From positions 1 through 64,000 of the forward strand of contig NZ_BMPZ01000005.1 of the NCBI RefSeq assembly GCF_014647855.1: 64,000 nucleotides of DNA, given 5' to 3'. Shown here piece after piece: positions 27,863 through 37,156 of the stretch; within the stretch, counting starts at the first letter, position 1; each line of letters begins with the position of its first letter. The notes beneath the pieces were generated by a model. That model ran no database searches and was not told the origin of the DNA. It saw only the letters and a list, made by a program, of their open reading frames with translations. The position numbers and the translations under genes are program-made. This DNA comes from Shewanella gelidii. GTDB taxonomy: Bacteria; Pseudomonadota; Gammaproteobacteria; Enterobacterales; Shewanellaceae.

Positions 27863-28418
27863 TGGCTTGACCTCTCACTTCTGTTGTATCTAAAACGTCT
27901 TTTAGCTGGTTGCGCGCCCGAAACAGTCGAGTCATTACCGTATTCCGGTTTAGATCCAAAAGTTCTGCGATTTCTTCACCGCTAAATCCGCCAATAATTT
28001 GCAAAAGTAAAGGTTCACGATACTCGGCGTCTAGCTTGCCAATTTGTCTGCGTAGCAGATACTGTTCGGTATGTTCCTCATTGCTACTTGAGAAAACATC
28101 AACCAATTGTTCCTGCTCAACATCTGAGTAATCAAATTGCTTCCGTTCAAACCGTCTTGCGTTTTCTCGGCGAAGGATTGTGATTAACCACGCTTTTGCT
28201 GCTTTGTCGTCTTTTAAAGAATCTAAAGACTTCCAAGCTCGCAAAAAGGTCTCTTGAGTTATATCTTCAGCAACGTGTTTATCTCCACACAACCAGAAGG
28301 CATAGCGGTAGATATCTGCGTGCAGAGCCCTGACAAGGCTATTGTATCGTCGTTGTTTACTTAGCATGTCAGAATTGACCGTGGTACTCTTATTTTTATT
28401 TCGCCATTGATCAAACAT
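27855..28418 (-). CDS. ECF-type sigma-70 family RNA polymerase sigma factor
   Basis: Protein of 187 residues with region 2 (LHADIYRYAFWLCGDKHVAEDITQETFLRAWKSL) and region 4 (LDAEYREPLLLQIIGGFSGEEIAELLDLNRNTVMTRLFRARNQL). There is no region 1.1 or 3, so it is an ECF (group IV) factor. It overlaps the DUF3379 gene. The start has only a weak ribosome site. It lies 75 bases after batD on the same strand, so it may be partly driven from the Bat operon. The stimulus and regulon cannot be read from the sequence. Confidence 0.92.
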   Translation of the reverse strand: MFDQWRNKNKSTTVNSDMLSKQRRYNSLVRALHADIYRYAFWLCGDKHVAEDITQETFLRAWKSLDSLKDDKAAKAWLITILRRENARRFERKQFDYSDVEQEQLVDVFSSSNEEHTEQYLLRRQIGKLDAEYREPLLLQIIGGFSGEEIAELLDLNRNTVMTRLFRARNQLKDVLDTTEVRGQANG

Positions 28419-28493
28419 TTTTCATTCTAATTGATATATGTATGTTTATTAGCTTATGTTTCTTAGCCTGAATAGCAAGCGAATTTGTTTGGT

Positions 28494-30149
28494 TCAAGAC
28501 GGGTTGAGCGCGTCTAGTGTTACTTTTTCCTCTGGTTTATCATTCAAAGGTAAACTCTTTACTAATGAAATAAGCGCATCATAATCATAGGTTTGCTTTT
28601 TTCCGCCATACGCAATTGCTTGGAGTTGTGAGATGGTATCGCTTAATTTAGGTTGCTGTTGGCTGAGTTGAATAAGGGTGAGTTCCTTATTCGAAGCCGT
28701 CTGATAATAGTGCAAAAGCGCTTTGAGCGTTTGGCTTGCATTTTTGTCTTGTGCTGCTATCTGTAACGCGTTCAATGCCTGTGCAGTGTTGGCCTTTGTC
28801 CCTTGTGGATGTCCCTGATTACTGAGGTTTTCAACGGATATTTGCGTCAGTTGCTTTGTGCGTGCTTGATACAGCATCCCTAATGTCAATAGCCAGCAGA
28901 GAGCGAGAAATCCACTGAGCCAAGGCCAAAATCCTGCTCGTGGTTCTGAAGTCTGCGCGGGCGGAAGATTCGTCGCTTGCAGCAGGACAGGTGCGACGAC
29001 TTGAACTGTTCGAGCTGGGATTTTTGCAAAATCTTGTTTTTTAAGGTGTGGGTTCCACCAAGGCACGATAATTTCTGGAAGCGTGAAACTACCTGCTGTT
29101 GTTGGAACAATTGCCGTGGTTTGGACTAGTTGTGAAACGAGGCGTTGATCCCGCACAATGCTTTTTCTTTGGGGCTTCTCAGGGTAAGTTTTGAGGCCTT
29201 GCGGCAAGTTTTGTTCAATCTCTGGGAGTTGTGACTCGTCAGCATTGGAGGCTATGAGAGTGATCTCTCGCGTGATTGGGCTGCCGACTTGGTATTCTGT
29301 CGTTTTGTTTGCGTCTTCTTGTGGCCAACTTTCTTTCAATACCACTAAGTCAGCAACCAATGCTGTACCTTGCAGGTGTGCTGGCAAAGAGTTCACCAAT
29401 ACCACATGTTTTTGTGCTCGAGCATGCATAGGACGGCTTTCATTAAACGTAAACAAGCCTTGGCGGCCCGGTGCATTGATGAGTATGTCTCCCGCAAAGC
29501 TTGCACCTGCAATCGTCAGTTCACCAGGGAAGCTCGGTGTAATTGCATAGGTTCGCTCAATCACGCGAAACCTACGGCCATCCACCAGTTGGTCGAAATC
29601 TTTGTCGTCGCCAATTTGTTTAATTTTCGCACCTTCGAGTACTGGAGCGTTAATGGCCCCCCGTTGTAACTCAGCAGCTAAAAATAGGCGAACGGTATAA
29701 ATCAGCATTTGTCCGACATAGGCTTCTTGGCTTGATAGTTCTGCCTCAATAAAAAGATTTTTCATTTTCTCCGGTATTGCCGTCGCATCAACAACTTTAA
29801 GTGGAATTGGGTTGGAGCCAATTTTATCAATACGTAGGGAAGGGATAGTGATTTGCCCTTTATTCTTTGGTGCGAGAAGAATTTGCCACCGGGTTTCTTT
29901 TGATGTTTTAAAATTGATCATCTGAGTGCTGCGGCTCACGCTTGTGCGACCGACGATAAAATCTTTCAATAAAACAGAGGTATCTAGATTTGCGGCATCA
30001 ATTTCGTCATCGGCCACAATATTTAAAACAAAATACTCACCTTGGGTAACTGGGTTTCTATCAACCGAAGCCTGAATGCTACTCAAGGCATAGCTGTGGC
30101 TTGAAAGTATCAATAAAAATGCTGCTATCATTAAATGACGAATTACCAC
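28494..30149 (-). CDS. batD: BatD (aerotolerance) membrane protein
   Basis: Protein of 551 residues with a signal peptide (MIAAFLLILSSHSYALS), long periplasmic immunoglobulin-like beta regions (for example SSIQASVDRNPVTQGEYFVLNIV and SQEAYVGQMLIYTVRLFLA), one membrane span near residues 408-428 (FWPWLSGFLALCWLLTLGML) and a cytosolic helical tail. This is the BatD layout. Bat proteins were named for oxygen tolerance in Bacteroides, but the mechanism is unclear; they are thought to act with a MoxR chaperone at the envelope. It overlaps the BatB/C gene by 7 bases. Confidence 0.9.
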   Translation of the reverse strand: MVIRHLMIAAFLLILSSHSYALSSIQASVDRNPVTQGEYFVLNIVADDEIDAANLDTSVLLKDFIVGRTSVSRSTQMINFKTSKETRWQILLAPKNKGQITIPSLRIDKIGSNPIPLKVVDATAIPEKMKNLFIEAELSSQEAYVGQMLIYTVRLFLAAELQRGAINAPVLEGAKIKQIGDDKDFDQLVDGRRFRVIERTYAITPSFPGELTIAGASFAGDILINAPGRQGLFTFNESRPMHARAQKHVVLVNSLPAHLQGTALVADLVVLKESWPQEDANKTTEYQVGSPITREITLIASNADESQLPEIEQNLPQGLKTYPEKPQRKSIVRDQRLVSQLVQTTAIVPTTAGSFTLPEIIVPWWNPHLKKQDFAKIPARTVQVVAPVLLQATNLPPAQTSEPRAGFWPWLSGFLALCWLLTLGMLYQARTKQLTQISVENLSNQGHPQGTKANTAQALNALQIAAQDKNASQTLKALLHYYQTASNKELTLIQLSQQQPKLSDTISQLQAIAYGGKKQTYDYDALISLVKSLPLNDKPEEKVTLDALNPS

Positions 30150-32059
30150 TGTTGTTTTTCCCTTACTTTTTGACCGCGCTGACGGCGTTTCTCATATTCA
30201 AGCTGCATTTTATTGCGAAGTAATATTTGAGGATCTTCCTTAATGGCTTGAAGAGCCTGCTGCATTTCTTCAGGAAGTGCTTGCTCGCTTTGCTTTACAC
30301 TAGCTTGCTGCTGCGCTTGCGCAGATTTACTTGGGTCATTTTCAGAACTATCGTTCTCTTGTTGAGTAACCGCTTGTTGTTCTTGCTGTGCTTGTTCTTT
30401 CGAGCCCGCTTGTTGTTCGTTTAAATTCTTTTGTGTTGGGTCAGCTGCCATTTCTGGTGTTGCTGACTGAGTATTTTGATTGGCTTGCTGTGATTTTTGT
30501 GCATCAGAGTCTTGAGTCGAAGAGTCTTTCTCTGAAGATGATTGTTCTGATTGGTTTTGCTCAGCGCTATTTTCATGACTAGATTTATTTTGCTGACCAT
30601 TTTTTTCACTACCTTCACTACCTTCACTACCTTCACTATTTTCTTCGCGGTTTTGCTCGTTATTCTCTTCTTGATTGTTTGACGAGTCAGCATCAGACGG
30701 GTTTGGATTTGACTGCTGGTTAGCGAGTTGTTTTGCCAACTCTAGATTTGCTCGGGCATCTGCAAAATCAGGTTGTTTTTCTAGCGCTTGTTGGTAACGT
30801 TGCTGTGCCTCTGCATATTTTCCCATCTGCATGAGTGCATTCCCTTGATTAAAATGCCCTCGCGCTGACTTATCCTGCTCAAATTGCTTCAGTGCGGCTT
30901 CATAGTTGCCATTTTTGTAGAGGGCTGACGCTTGCCATTGTTGATGCTCGAATATATTGGCTGCTTTTTCGTAGTCATTTGCTTGATAAGCTTGCTGTGC
31001 TTGTTGATTTTTGGTTTGCCATAGATCTTGCCAATCCATCGCGTAAGATTTTGGTAAAGGAAGAATAAATAGCAAGCATAAGCTTGCGAACAAGCCATGT
31101 CTAAAGCTTAGCAATACAGGAATAATTAATAGGAGTGCCACAAAAGGACCGAGATCGCGCCATGCCTCTCCAGTGAGCTGTGTTTCAACCTCACTTCCTT
31201 CTTGTGCTAACCAGCCAATGAGCGTGGTGACTTCTGAACTGTCTGCTTGAGCAATGAATACACGGCCATGACTTTGTGCGGCCAGTTGCTGTAGTAGTCC
31301 ATAATCTGTTTTTGTAATGACTAATTCATTACTGCTATTTCGCAATAGCTGACCGTCAGGAAGACGGATTGGAGATCCTTGAGGGCTGCCTAACGCAAGT
31401 ATGCCCAATCGATACCCTGTCTGTTTTAACAGGTGAACGCTCTCGTTAAACTCATCTGGAGATACACCATCGGTCAAAACGATGATGTCGCCTCGAATGT
31501 GTCCCCCTTGAGCTAATAGGCTTTTTGCTTGGTTTATGGCGAGCGCTAAATTAGACCCTCTAACAGGCATAATATCAGGGCTTAATGTTGGGATAAGGTT
31601 AAGTAAAGTTGCCGAGTCCGTTGTGAGCGGGCTAATGGTGAAGGCGTCACCTGCATAGGCAATCAAGCCCGTTTCTCCATCTTTGATTGTTTTAAGAAAA
31701 TCAATCGCCCGAAAACGGGATTGTGTTAATCGATTTGGGGTGAGATCGGTGGCGTACATTGAGAGTGACATATCCATCACCAGTACACGACCTTGCTGGC
31801 TCGCAAAAACGGGAAGTTCTTGCTGGTTGACTGCAGGTCCTGCCAATGCAATAACCGCGATAAGCCAAGCAAAACCTAGACTATATAGGTTGTATTTGGT
31901 CGTTGTGTGTTCACCGTTTACCAAAACGTTGGCAAGGTGTGGCGCAATATAACGATGCCATCCATGACTGTGTGATTTTCTTCGCCAACTGATCAAGCAA
32001 AGTATAAGCAGAGGCACAATAGCCCAAAGCCATTCGGGTCGAATAAAATGTAACGTCAT
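30143..32059 (-). CDS. BatB/BatC fusion: vWA domain plus TPR protein
   Basis: Protein of 638 residues, start at 32059 with GGAGG eight bases upstream and an ATGA overlap with batA. Order: N-terminal membrane span (IRPEWLWAIVPLLILCLISW), second span, von Willebrand A domain with the MIDAS motif DMSLS (near residue 94), a third span (about 300-330), tetratricopeptide repeats (KNGNYEAALKQFEQD, QMGKYAEAQQRYQQALEKQPDFADARANLELA), then a ~150-residue low-complexity tail rich in Q, N, S and E. That tail includes three GSE repeats encoded by 9-bp tandem copies near 30608-30640. BatB and BatC are separate proteins in Bacteroides; the fused form is common in gammaproteobacteria. Confidence 0.92.
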   Translation of the reverse strand: MTLHFIRPEWLWAIVPLLILCLISWRRKSHSHGWHRYIAPHLANVLVNGEHTTTKYNLYSLGFAWLIAVIALAGPAVNQQELPVFASQQGRVLVMDMSLSMYATDLTPNRLTQSRFRAIDFLKTIKDGETGLIAYAGDAFTISPLTTDSATLLNLIPTLSPDIMPVRGSNLALAINQAKSLLAQGGHIRGDIIVLTDGVSPDEFNESVHLLKQTGYRLGILALGSPQGSPIRLPDGQLLRNSSNELVITKTDYGLLQQLAAQSHGRVFIAQADSSEVTTLIGWLAQEGSEVETQLTGEAWRDLGPFVALLLIIPVLLSFRHGLFASLCLLFILPLPKSYAMDWQDLWQTKNQQAQQAYQANDYEKAANIFEHQQWQASALYKNGNYEAALKQFEQDKSARGHFNQGNALMQMGKYAEAQQRYQQALEKQPDFADARANLELAKQLANQQSNPNPSDADSSNNQEENNEQNREENSEGSEGSEGSEKNGQQNKSSHENSAEQNQSEQSSSEKDSSTQDSDAQKSQQANQNTQSATPEMAADPTQKNLNEQQAGSKEQAQQEQQAVTQQENDSSENDPSKSAQAQQQASVKQSEQALPEEMQQALQAIKEDPQILLRNKMQLEYEKRRQRGQKVREKQQW

Positions 32060-33045
32060 GACTTCGGCCTCCGCAGCGGTTTGGTGAAAATGTGTAAAGA
32101 GGCTAAGTATTGTAAGCAGCTTAAAATTAGGCCGATGGCAAGTGGCCAATAGAACAGCTCTGTTTTTGGTCGATAGCTCAATTGTTCACGGCTGACGGGT
32201 TCGAGTTGATCAATTGCTTGATAGATTTCTTGTAACTCTTCCGTATTTCGGGCTCTAAAGTATTGCCCGCCGGTGAGACTTGCTATGTGGCTGAGTTGTG
32301 TCTCATCTAAATCTGAAGAAGGGTTAACTCTTTCTGTACCAAAAAAGGATCGGCGCTCAAGAACTTCAGCACCAACCCCGATTGTGTAAATGGTGATGTT
32401 CCGTTGCTTAGCTATTTCAGCTGCTTGTTCTGGGGTGATGCTCCCTGCGTTATTGGTCCCATCAGTTAACAAGATCAACACGCGGTTACTTTGTTCGATT
32501 TTATCAAAGCGTTTGACCGCGAGACCTATGGCCTCACCAATGGCAGTTTGTTTTCCGACGAGGCCGATTTGTGCTTCCTTTAAAAACTGTGCGATTGAAC
32601 GTCGATCTTGAGTGAGCGGAGATTGCAAATACGCGTGATCGGCAAACAAAATGAGGCCGAGCCTATCTCCTTGACGACGCTCGATAAACTCACTGAGTAC
32701 ATGCTGGATGAGTCGAAAACGATCAACGCGTTTTCCATCAATAACCATATCATCGATTTGCATGCTGCCAGACAAGTCCACTGCCAGCATTAAGTCGCGT
32801 CCACGGCTGGGGAGGTCTATGGGATCGCCTAGCCATTGTGGTCGAATGAGGGCTGCGATTAGCATTAACCAAATAAACCAACTGCCTTTGTTACTCAAAT
32901 TGGTATTGCTGTGAGATGTTGTGTGGATACGACTTGCAGCGCCAGGAAGCAGCAGATGGCCACTAGCTTGTGCTTGTGGCTTTCTTTTAATGAGAAATGG
33001 CAGTGGCAGCAACAAAACGAGCCATAGCCATGCGAAAGAAATCAT
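32056..33045 (-). CDS. batA: BatA vWA-domain membrane protein
   Basis: Protein of 329 residues, start at 33045 with GGAG upstream; its ATG overlaps the stop of the DUF4381 gene (ATGA). It has two N-terminal hydrophobic segments, a von Willebrand A domain with MIDAS residues DLSGSM and the later LTDGTNNAG, and a C-terminal membrane span (FYWPLAIGLILSCLQYLASL). BatA is thought to bind a divalent cation and partner proteins at the inner membrane, together with BatB and MoxR. A longer reading to 33156 exists in frame but has no ribosome site and would overlap the upstream gene. Confidence 0.92.
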   Translation of the reverse strand: MISFAWLWLVLLLPLPFLIKRKPQAQASGHLLLPGAASRIHTTSHSNTNLSNKGSWFIWLMLIAALIRPQWLGDPIDLPSRGRDLMLAVDLSGSMQIDDMVIDGKRVDRFRLIQHVLSEFIERRQGDRLGLILFADHAYLQSPLTQDRRSIAQFLKEAQIGLVGKQTAIGEAIGLAVKRFDKIEQSNRVLILLTDGTNNAGSITPEQAAEIAKQRNITIYTIGVGAEVLERRSFFGTERVNPSSDLDETQLSHIASLTGGQYFRARNTEELQEIYQAIDQLEPVSREQLSYRPKTELFYWPLAIGLILSCLQYLASLHIFTKPLRRPKS

Positions 33046-33716
33046 GACTTGAACTCCTGAGCCACACTGGTTTGTTGAAGATGCTTTGGCTGGCAGGTTA
33101 GGGTTGGTGCCACTACTTTTAGCCATAGGATTGCAGATGTTTTTGCGTGCTGCCAATCTTCTTGGCTAATTGCAATCGGTTGATAGCTTTGGTTGAACAT
33201 CTTTTCTAAGTGCTGCCATTCAAAATGTTGGTTTTTGTGTTCTGGAATTTGAGCTTTTAACCAATGAAGCCATGCCGGGCCGGTTAAATTAGCCACTTGC
33301 TCTCTGGGCACATAATGCATCACAACGCGCTTTAATGTACTACTGAGTGTGAGTGCGGTTTTAGTTTCATCATATTCGATTGATTTAATCGCGCTGATCC
33401 CAAGTTTTATAATCGCGTAGCGCCGTTGACGGCGAATTAAGTAAAGCGCGATACCGAGACTAGTAGCGATTAAAATAAATGCGAGCACGACATAACCCAA
33501 AGCGATTGGCCAGACGCCAATAGGCTCTGGAGTCACAATATCTTTAAGTTGTGCAAGTGCGGGGTTTGCTTCCTCAATTGTTGCTATGGCGTAGTTTGAT
33601 TGGGTTGCTAAAGCCAGGCTGAACAACTTCAAGGTTTGACTGAATCGCCCTTTGCCGATGAGTTTTTCAGGTTCGTTAAGGGTGCTGTCTGTTCGGTTCA
33701 TCATAGTTGTAAACAT
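33042..33716 (-). CDS. DUF4381 membrane protein of the Bat cluster
   Basis: Protein of 224 residues. The DUF4381 core starts at LKDIVTPEPIGVWPIALGYVVLAFILI, with one strong membrane span (about 72-93) followed by a basic stretch (RRQRRYAIIK) and a helical cytosolic domain (REQVANLTGPAWLHWLKAQIP). It lies between the DUF58 gene (TAATG overlap) and batA (ATGA overlap), the usual place for this family in MoxR-Bat operons. The N-terminal ~50 residues are polar and may mark a later true start. Confidence 0.85.
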   Translation of the reverse strand: MFTTMMNRTDSTLNEPEKLIGKGRFSQTLKLFSLALATQSNYAIATIEEANPALAQLKDIVTPEPIGVWPIALGYVVLAFILIATSLGIALYLIRRQRRYAIIKLGISAIKSIEYDETKTALTLSSTLKRVVMHYVPREQVANLTGPAWLHWLKAQIPEHKNQHFEWQHLEKMFNQSYQPIAISQEDWQHAKTSAILWLKVVAPTLTCQPKHLQQTSVAQEFKS

Positions 33717-34648
33717 TAGCGGAGCAACTCCATTTGGTCGGCTAATGTTTTCGCTGCATCGATATAACGGGTTTCAATGTTTAGTTTCGCTAGCATTTGT
33801 GCCACATTATTTTGTTGAGAAAGCTGGCCGTTTAACCAGTGTTGATAGCTCTTTCTATCGAGTATTCGTTCTTGCTCTGCATCTTTCACTGGCAAACGAA
33901 ACTGCTTTGGGAGCGCCTTTGTGCCTTGGCGCAATGGGTCGGTAATGAGGAAAGTTCCGATGTCGCAATGTCGCTTTAGCTCTGATAGCGGTGGGATGCA
34001 GGTATCATTGATGTTGTATCCATCTGAAACAATCCAAATGAGTGATCCTGGCTTGGCCAGTCGCTGAAGTCGTTGACACGCTTCGGCAAGATGGTTTTTA
34101 TCAGTAGTTCGAGATGCAAATTGCTTGATTTGGTTTCCATGTACTTTCGCCATTGCGGAAATCAAACTTAATATGCCTTGCTGTCGGCTTCTGGGCTTAA
34201 GCTCAATATGTTCTGTTTCTGACGAGATCAGTGCGCCAATTTTGTCGCCGTGCTCTATTGCGTTCCACCCCAGTGCCGCAGCGAGGTGCGCTGCTTGTAC
34301 CGATTGCAGCATCAGGCTTGAGCCAAAATAAAGGCTCGCGCTGAGATCAACCAAGATAATGACAGGGCGCTCACGTTCTTCAACAAAAAGTTTTGTGTGT
34401 GCTTTACCTGTTCTGGCTGTGACTCGCCAGTCAATGGTTCGCACATCATCACCACTCTGATAATGTCTGACTTCTGCGAACTCCATGCCGCGCCCTTTGA
34501 TGAGGCTGCCGCGATGGCCGGCAAGATTGGCCCGAGCACGATTGTTGCGCTCGGGAATGGCTTTTGCGATAGCTTGGCAAGCGATAAGCTCTTGCTGATT
34601 TAAATGAATACCATCGGCAAACAGGGGAAGTGATATGGGTTCAGACAT
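33716..34648 (-). CDS. DUF58 domain protein of the MoxR-Bat cluster
   Basis: Protein of 310 residues without membrane segments. The DUF58 signature is clear: GRGMEFAEVRHYQSGDDVRTIDWRVTARTGKAHTKLFVEERERPVIILVDLS, followed by a vWA-like fold with DLSASL. DUF58 proteins go with MoxR AAA+ ATPases and probably act as their substrate or adaptor. It starts directly after the moxR stop, and its own stop overlaps the next start, so translational coupling is likely. Confidence 0.92.
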   Translation of the reverse strand: MSEPISLPLFADGIHLNQQELIACQAIAKAIPERNNRARANLAGHRGSLIKGRGMEFAEVRHYQSGDDVRTIDWRVTARTGKAHTKLFVEERERPVIILVDLSASLYFGSSLMLQSVQAAHLAAALGWNAIEHGDKIGALISSETEHIELKPRSRQQGILSLISAMAKVHGNQIKQFASRTTDKNHLAEACQRLQRLAKPGSLIWIVSDGYNINDTCIPPLSELKRHCDIGTFLITDPLRQGTKALPKQFRLPVKDAEQERILDRKSYQHWLNGQLSQQNNVAQMLAKLNIETRYIDAAKTLADQMELLR

Positions 34649-35605
34649 TTAAGGTACGGCTACCAAACTTAAAATGTGGTGAATGACGTCGTCCCTGCTG
34701 ATACCTTCAGCTTGCGCTTGGTAGCTCAAAAGTAGACGATGGCGCAGTACATTCGGTGTTACTGCTTGTATATCTTCTGGTGAAACAAAATCTCGATTAT
34801 GCAACCAAGCTCTCGCTCGAGCACATCTCTCAATGGATTGAGTAGCTCGAGGGCTGACACCATAGTCCAACCATTTGGCAAGTTCATCGCTGTATTTATG
34901 AGTCTGGCGGGTGGCCATGACAATATCGACAATGTAATTTTCCAGAGGCTCGGCAAGATACAGTTGTAGTGCTTCATTACGTGCTGCAAATATTTCCTCT
35001 TGCGACAAATTCTCAATTTGAGGCATGGTCTTGGTCATGGCTTCATTTCGAGATAAACGTAAAATTTCCAGTTCAGTTTCAGCTGATGGATAGTCTAGGT
35101 TTAAATGCATCAGGAAACGATCTAACTGCGCTTCGGGTAGCGGGTAGGTCCCTTCGTTTTCGAGTGGGTTCTGCGTCGCCATCACTAAAAATAGTTCAGG
35201 AAGCTGGTAGCTATTTTTTCCTACTGTGACTTGCCCTTCAGCCATCGCCTCAAGTAGAGCAGACTGCACTTTTGCCGGTGCACGGTTGATTTCGTCTGCC
35301 AAGATTAGGTTATGAAAAATAGGACCAGCTTCAAATTCAAACGTCGCTGTTTGAGCTCGATAAATATCGGTTCCGGTTAGATCCGCCGGAAGCAAATCGG
35401 GCGTAAATTGAATTCGATGAAAATCTCCTTCAACGCCATCGCACAAAGCTTTCACTGCTCGGGTTTTAGCAAGACCTGGGGGGCCTTCCACGAGTAAGTG
35501 GCCATCTGCAAGTAATGCAATAAGTAGGTTTTCAGTCAAACATGGCTGTCCCAATATGACAAGATTGAGATAGTTTTTTAAGGATTCAAATCGGCTCAAA
35601 GGCAT
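34649..35605 (-). CDS. MoxR-family AAA+ ATPase
   Basis: Protein of 318 residues. Walker A is GPPGLAKT, Walker B is LILADEINRAP, sensor 1 is MATQNPLENEGTYPLPEAQLDRF, and the C-terminal lid contains SPRATQSIERCARARAWL. MoxR ATPases are chaperones that help assemble or activate vWA-domain partners, here the Bat proteins and DUF58. It is the first gene of the six-gene minus-strand unit. ATG at 35605 is preferred; a TTG at 35617 would add four residues. Confidence 0.94.
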   Translation of the reverse strand: MPLSRFESLKNYLNLVILGQPCLTENLLIALLADGHLLVEGPPGLAKTRAVKALCDGVEGDFHRIQFTPDLLPADLTGTDIYRAQTATFEFEAGPIFHNLILADEINRAPAKVQSALLEAMAEGQVTVGKNSYQLPELFLVMATQNPLENEGTYPLPEAQLDRFLMHLNLDYPSAETELEILRLSRNEAMTKTMPQIENLSQEEIFAARNEALQLYLAEPLENYIVDIVMATRQTHKYSDELAKWLDYGVSPRATQSIERCARARAWLHNRDFVSPEDIQAVTPNVLRHRLLLSYQAQAEGISRDDVIHHILSLVAVP

Positions 35606-35839
35606 GGTGTTACTCAAATAATTGTTCTACTGATCAATAGACTGCACATATGGTAAATAATTCCATATGCCGTTGGCTAGTGTAAAAATGCAAACAAGTG
35701 TTTAAAACTTGAGATTAAAAAGTTAGAATCAGATCACACTTTTATGGTCTGACCTGTTAAAGCGGTACGGGTTAACAAGGATATAAACAATACGTTACCT
35801 AATTTTAGGTAAAAAGTATGCATAAATTGAGGGCGACAA
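35606..35839. promoter_or_regulatory. Divergent control region of moxR-bat and fadIJ
   Basis: This 234-base region contains three candidate sites. CATATGG (35647-35653) and CCATATG (35663-35669) form a 7-bp inverted repeat with a 9-base spacer. CAAACAAGTGTTTA at 35691-35704 resembles the PsrA box (G/C)AAAC-N(2-4)-GTTT(G/C). A FadR-like site lies at 35742. A clear fadI ribosome site (GAGGGCG) precedes its ATG. Confidence 0.5.
35742..35758 (+). promoter_or_regulatory. FadR-like operator upstream of fadIJ
   Basis: TTATGGTCTGACCTGTT agrees with the FadR consensus AGCTGGTCCGACNTGTT at 12-13 of 16 fixed positions, with the core GGTC-N-GACC perfectly symmetric. It lies 82-98 bases before the fadI start, a place suited to repression. 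A similar site precedes fadL. Confidence 0.6.
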
Positions 35840-37150
35840 ATGAGTGATAGACAACGGGTGACTAATGCCAATGGCGATCGGATCGCAATTGTTGCAGGAC
35901 TTCGAACCCCATTTGCTAAGCAAGCAACCGCGTTTCATGGTGTTTCAGCACTAGACATGGGGAAAATGGTTGTAAATGAGCTACTTTCTCGCGCTGAGCT
36001 CGATCCTAAAGTTGTCGAACAACTTGTTTATGGGCAGGTTATCCAAATGCCTGCCGCGCCCAATATTGCTCGTGAAATCGTGTTGGGCACTGGTATGGAC
36101 GTTGCGACAGATGCGTATAGCGTGACTCGAGCCTGTGCGACGAGCTTTCAATCCACGGTGAATATTGCCGAATCTATTATGGCAGGCACCATTGATGTGG
36201 GCATTGCTGGTGGCTCGGACTCCTCTTCAGTTTTACCGATTACCGTATCAAAAAGGTTGGCTCATTCGTTAGTCGATTTGAATAAGGCGCGCACGCTTGG
36301 ACAAAAACTTGCTATCGCTAAACGACTGCGTCTGAAAGACCTGTTACCAGTGCCACCGGCTGTTGCCGAGTACTCTACGGGCTTTTCGATGGGACAAACT
36401 GCAGAGCAGATGGCAAAGTCCCACGGCATCAGTCGTGCTGATCAAGATGCACTTGCACATCGTTCCCATACGTTAGCTGCAGCAACATGGAATTCAGGAA
36501 ACCTAACCCAGGAAGTCATGACCGCGCATGTTCCCCCTTACAAACAATTCATCGAACGGGATAACAATATTCGTGAAGACTCAGTGCTTGAATCTTACGC
36601 TAAGCTACGCCCTGTCTTTGACAGAAAGCATGGCACTGTAACCGCTGCGAATAGTACGCCGCTGACAGATGGGGCTTCAGCAATTTTGTTGATGAATGAG
36701 TCTAAAGCCAAAGCAATGGGTTATCAGCCACTCGGTTATCTAAAAAGCTATGCATTTAGCGCAATTGATGTTTGGGAAGATTTATTGATGGGGCCTTCTT
36801 ATGCGACCCCTCTTGCCCTTGCAAGAGCCGGTATGGAGTTAGAAGATTTAACCTTGATTGAGATGCATGAGGCATTTGCCTCGCAGGCACTAGCCAATAT
36901 GAAAATGTTTGGGTCGAAGAAGTTTGCCGAAGAAAAACTTGGTCGTAACCGTGCTATTGGCGAAATTGATATGGATAAGTTTAATGTGACTGGTGGTTCA
37001 TTGGCTTATGGTCACCCTTTTGCAGCAACAGGGGCACGGTTAATTACTCAGCTCTGTAATGAGTTGCAGCGCAGAGGTGGCGGAACCGGTCTTGCGACCG
37101 CATGTGCGGCGGGTGGTCTAGGCGCGGCGATGATAGTGGAAGTGGAGTAA
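35840..37150 (+). CDS. fadI: Acetyl-CoA acyltransferase (3-ketoacyl-CoA thiolase) FadI
   Basis: Protein of 436 residues that cleaves 3-ketoacyl-CoA with CoA in the last step of beta-oxidation. The N-terminal nucleophile region is [12 protein letters not shown], with the catalytic Cys. The second half has [18 protein letters not shown] and [17 protein letters not shown] with the histidine, and the terminal cysteine is in [18 protein letters not shown]. The length matches FadI (436 in E. coli) rather than FadA (387). fadJ follows after 6 bases; together they form the second beta-oxidation complex. Confidence 0.97.
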   Translation: MSDRQRVTNANGDRIAIVAGLRTPFAKQATAFHGVSALDMGKMVVNELLSRAELDPKVVEQLVYGQVIQMPAAPNIAREIVLGTGMDVATDAYSVTRACATSFQSTVNIAESIMAGTIDVGIAGGSDSSSVLPITVSKRLAHSLVDLNKARTLGQKLAIAKRLRLKDLLPVPPAVAEYSTGFSMGQTAEQMAKSHGISRADQDALAHRSHTLAAATWNSGNLTQEVMTAHVPPYKQFIERDNNIREDSVLESYAKLRPVFDRKHGTVTAANSTPLTDGASAILLMNESKAKAMGYQPLGYLKSYAFSAIDVWEDLLMGPSYATPLALARAGMELEDLTLIEMHEAFASQALANMKMFGSKKFAEEKLGRNRAIGEIDMDKFNVTGGSLAYGHPFAATGARLITQLCNELQRRGGGTGLATACAAGGLGAAMIVEVE

Positions 37151-37156
37151 AAAGAC

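Noticed and set aside
33046..33156. Longer N-terminus for BatA
   Set aside because: The extension overlaps the DUF4381 coding end, has no ribosome site, and the ATG at 33045 has a good GGAG and an ATGA junction.
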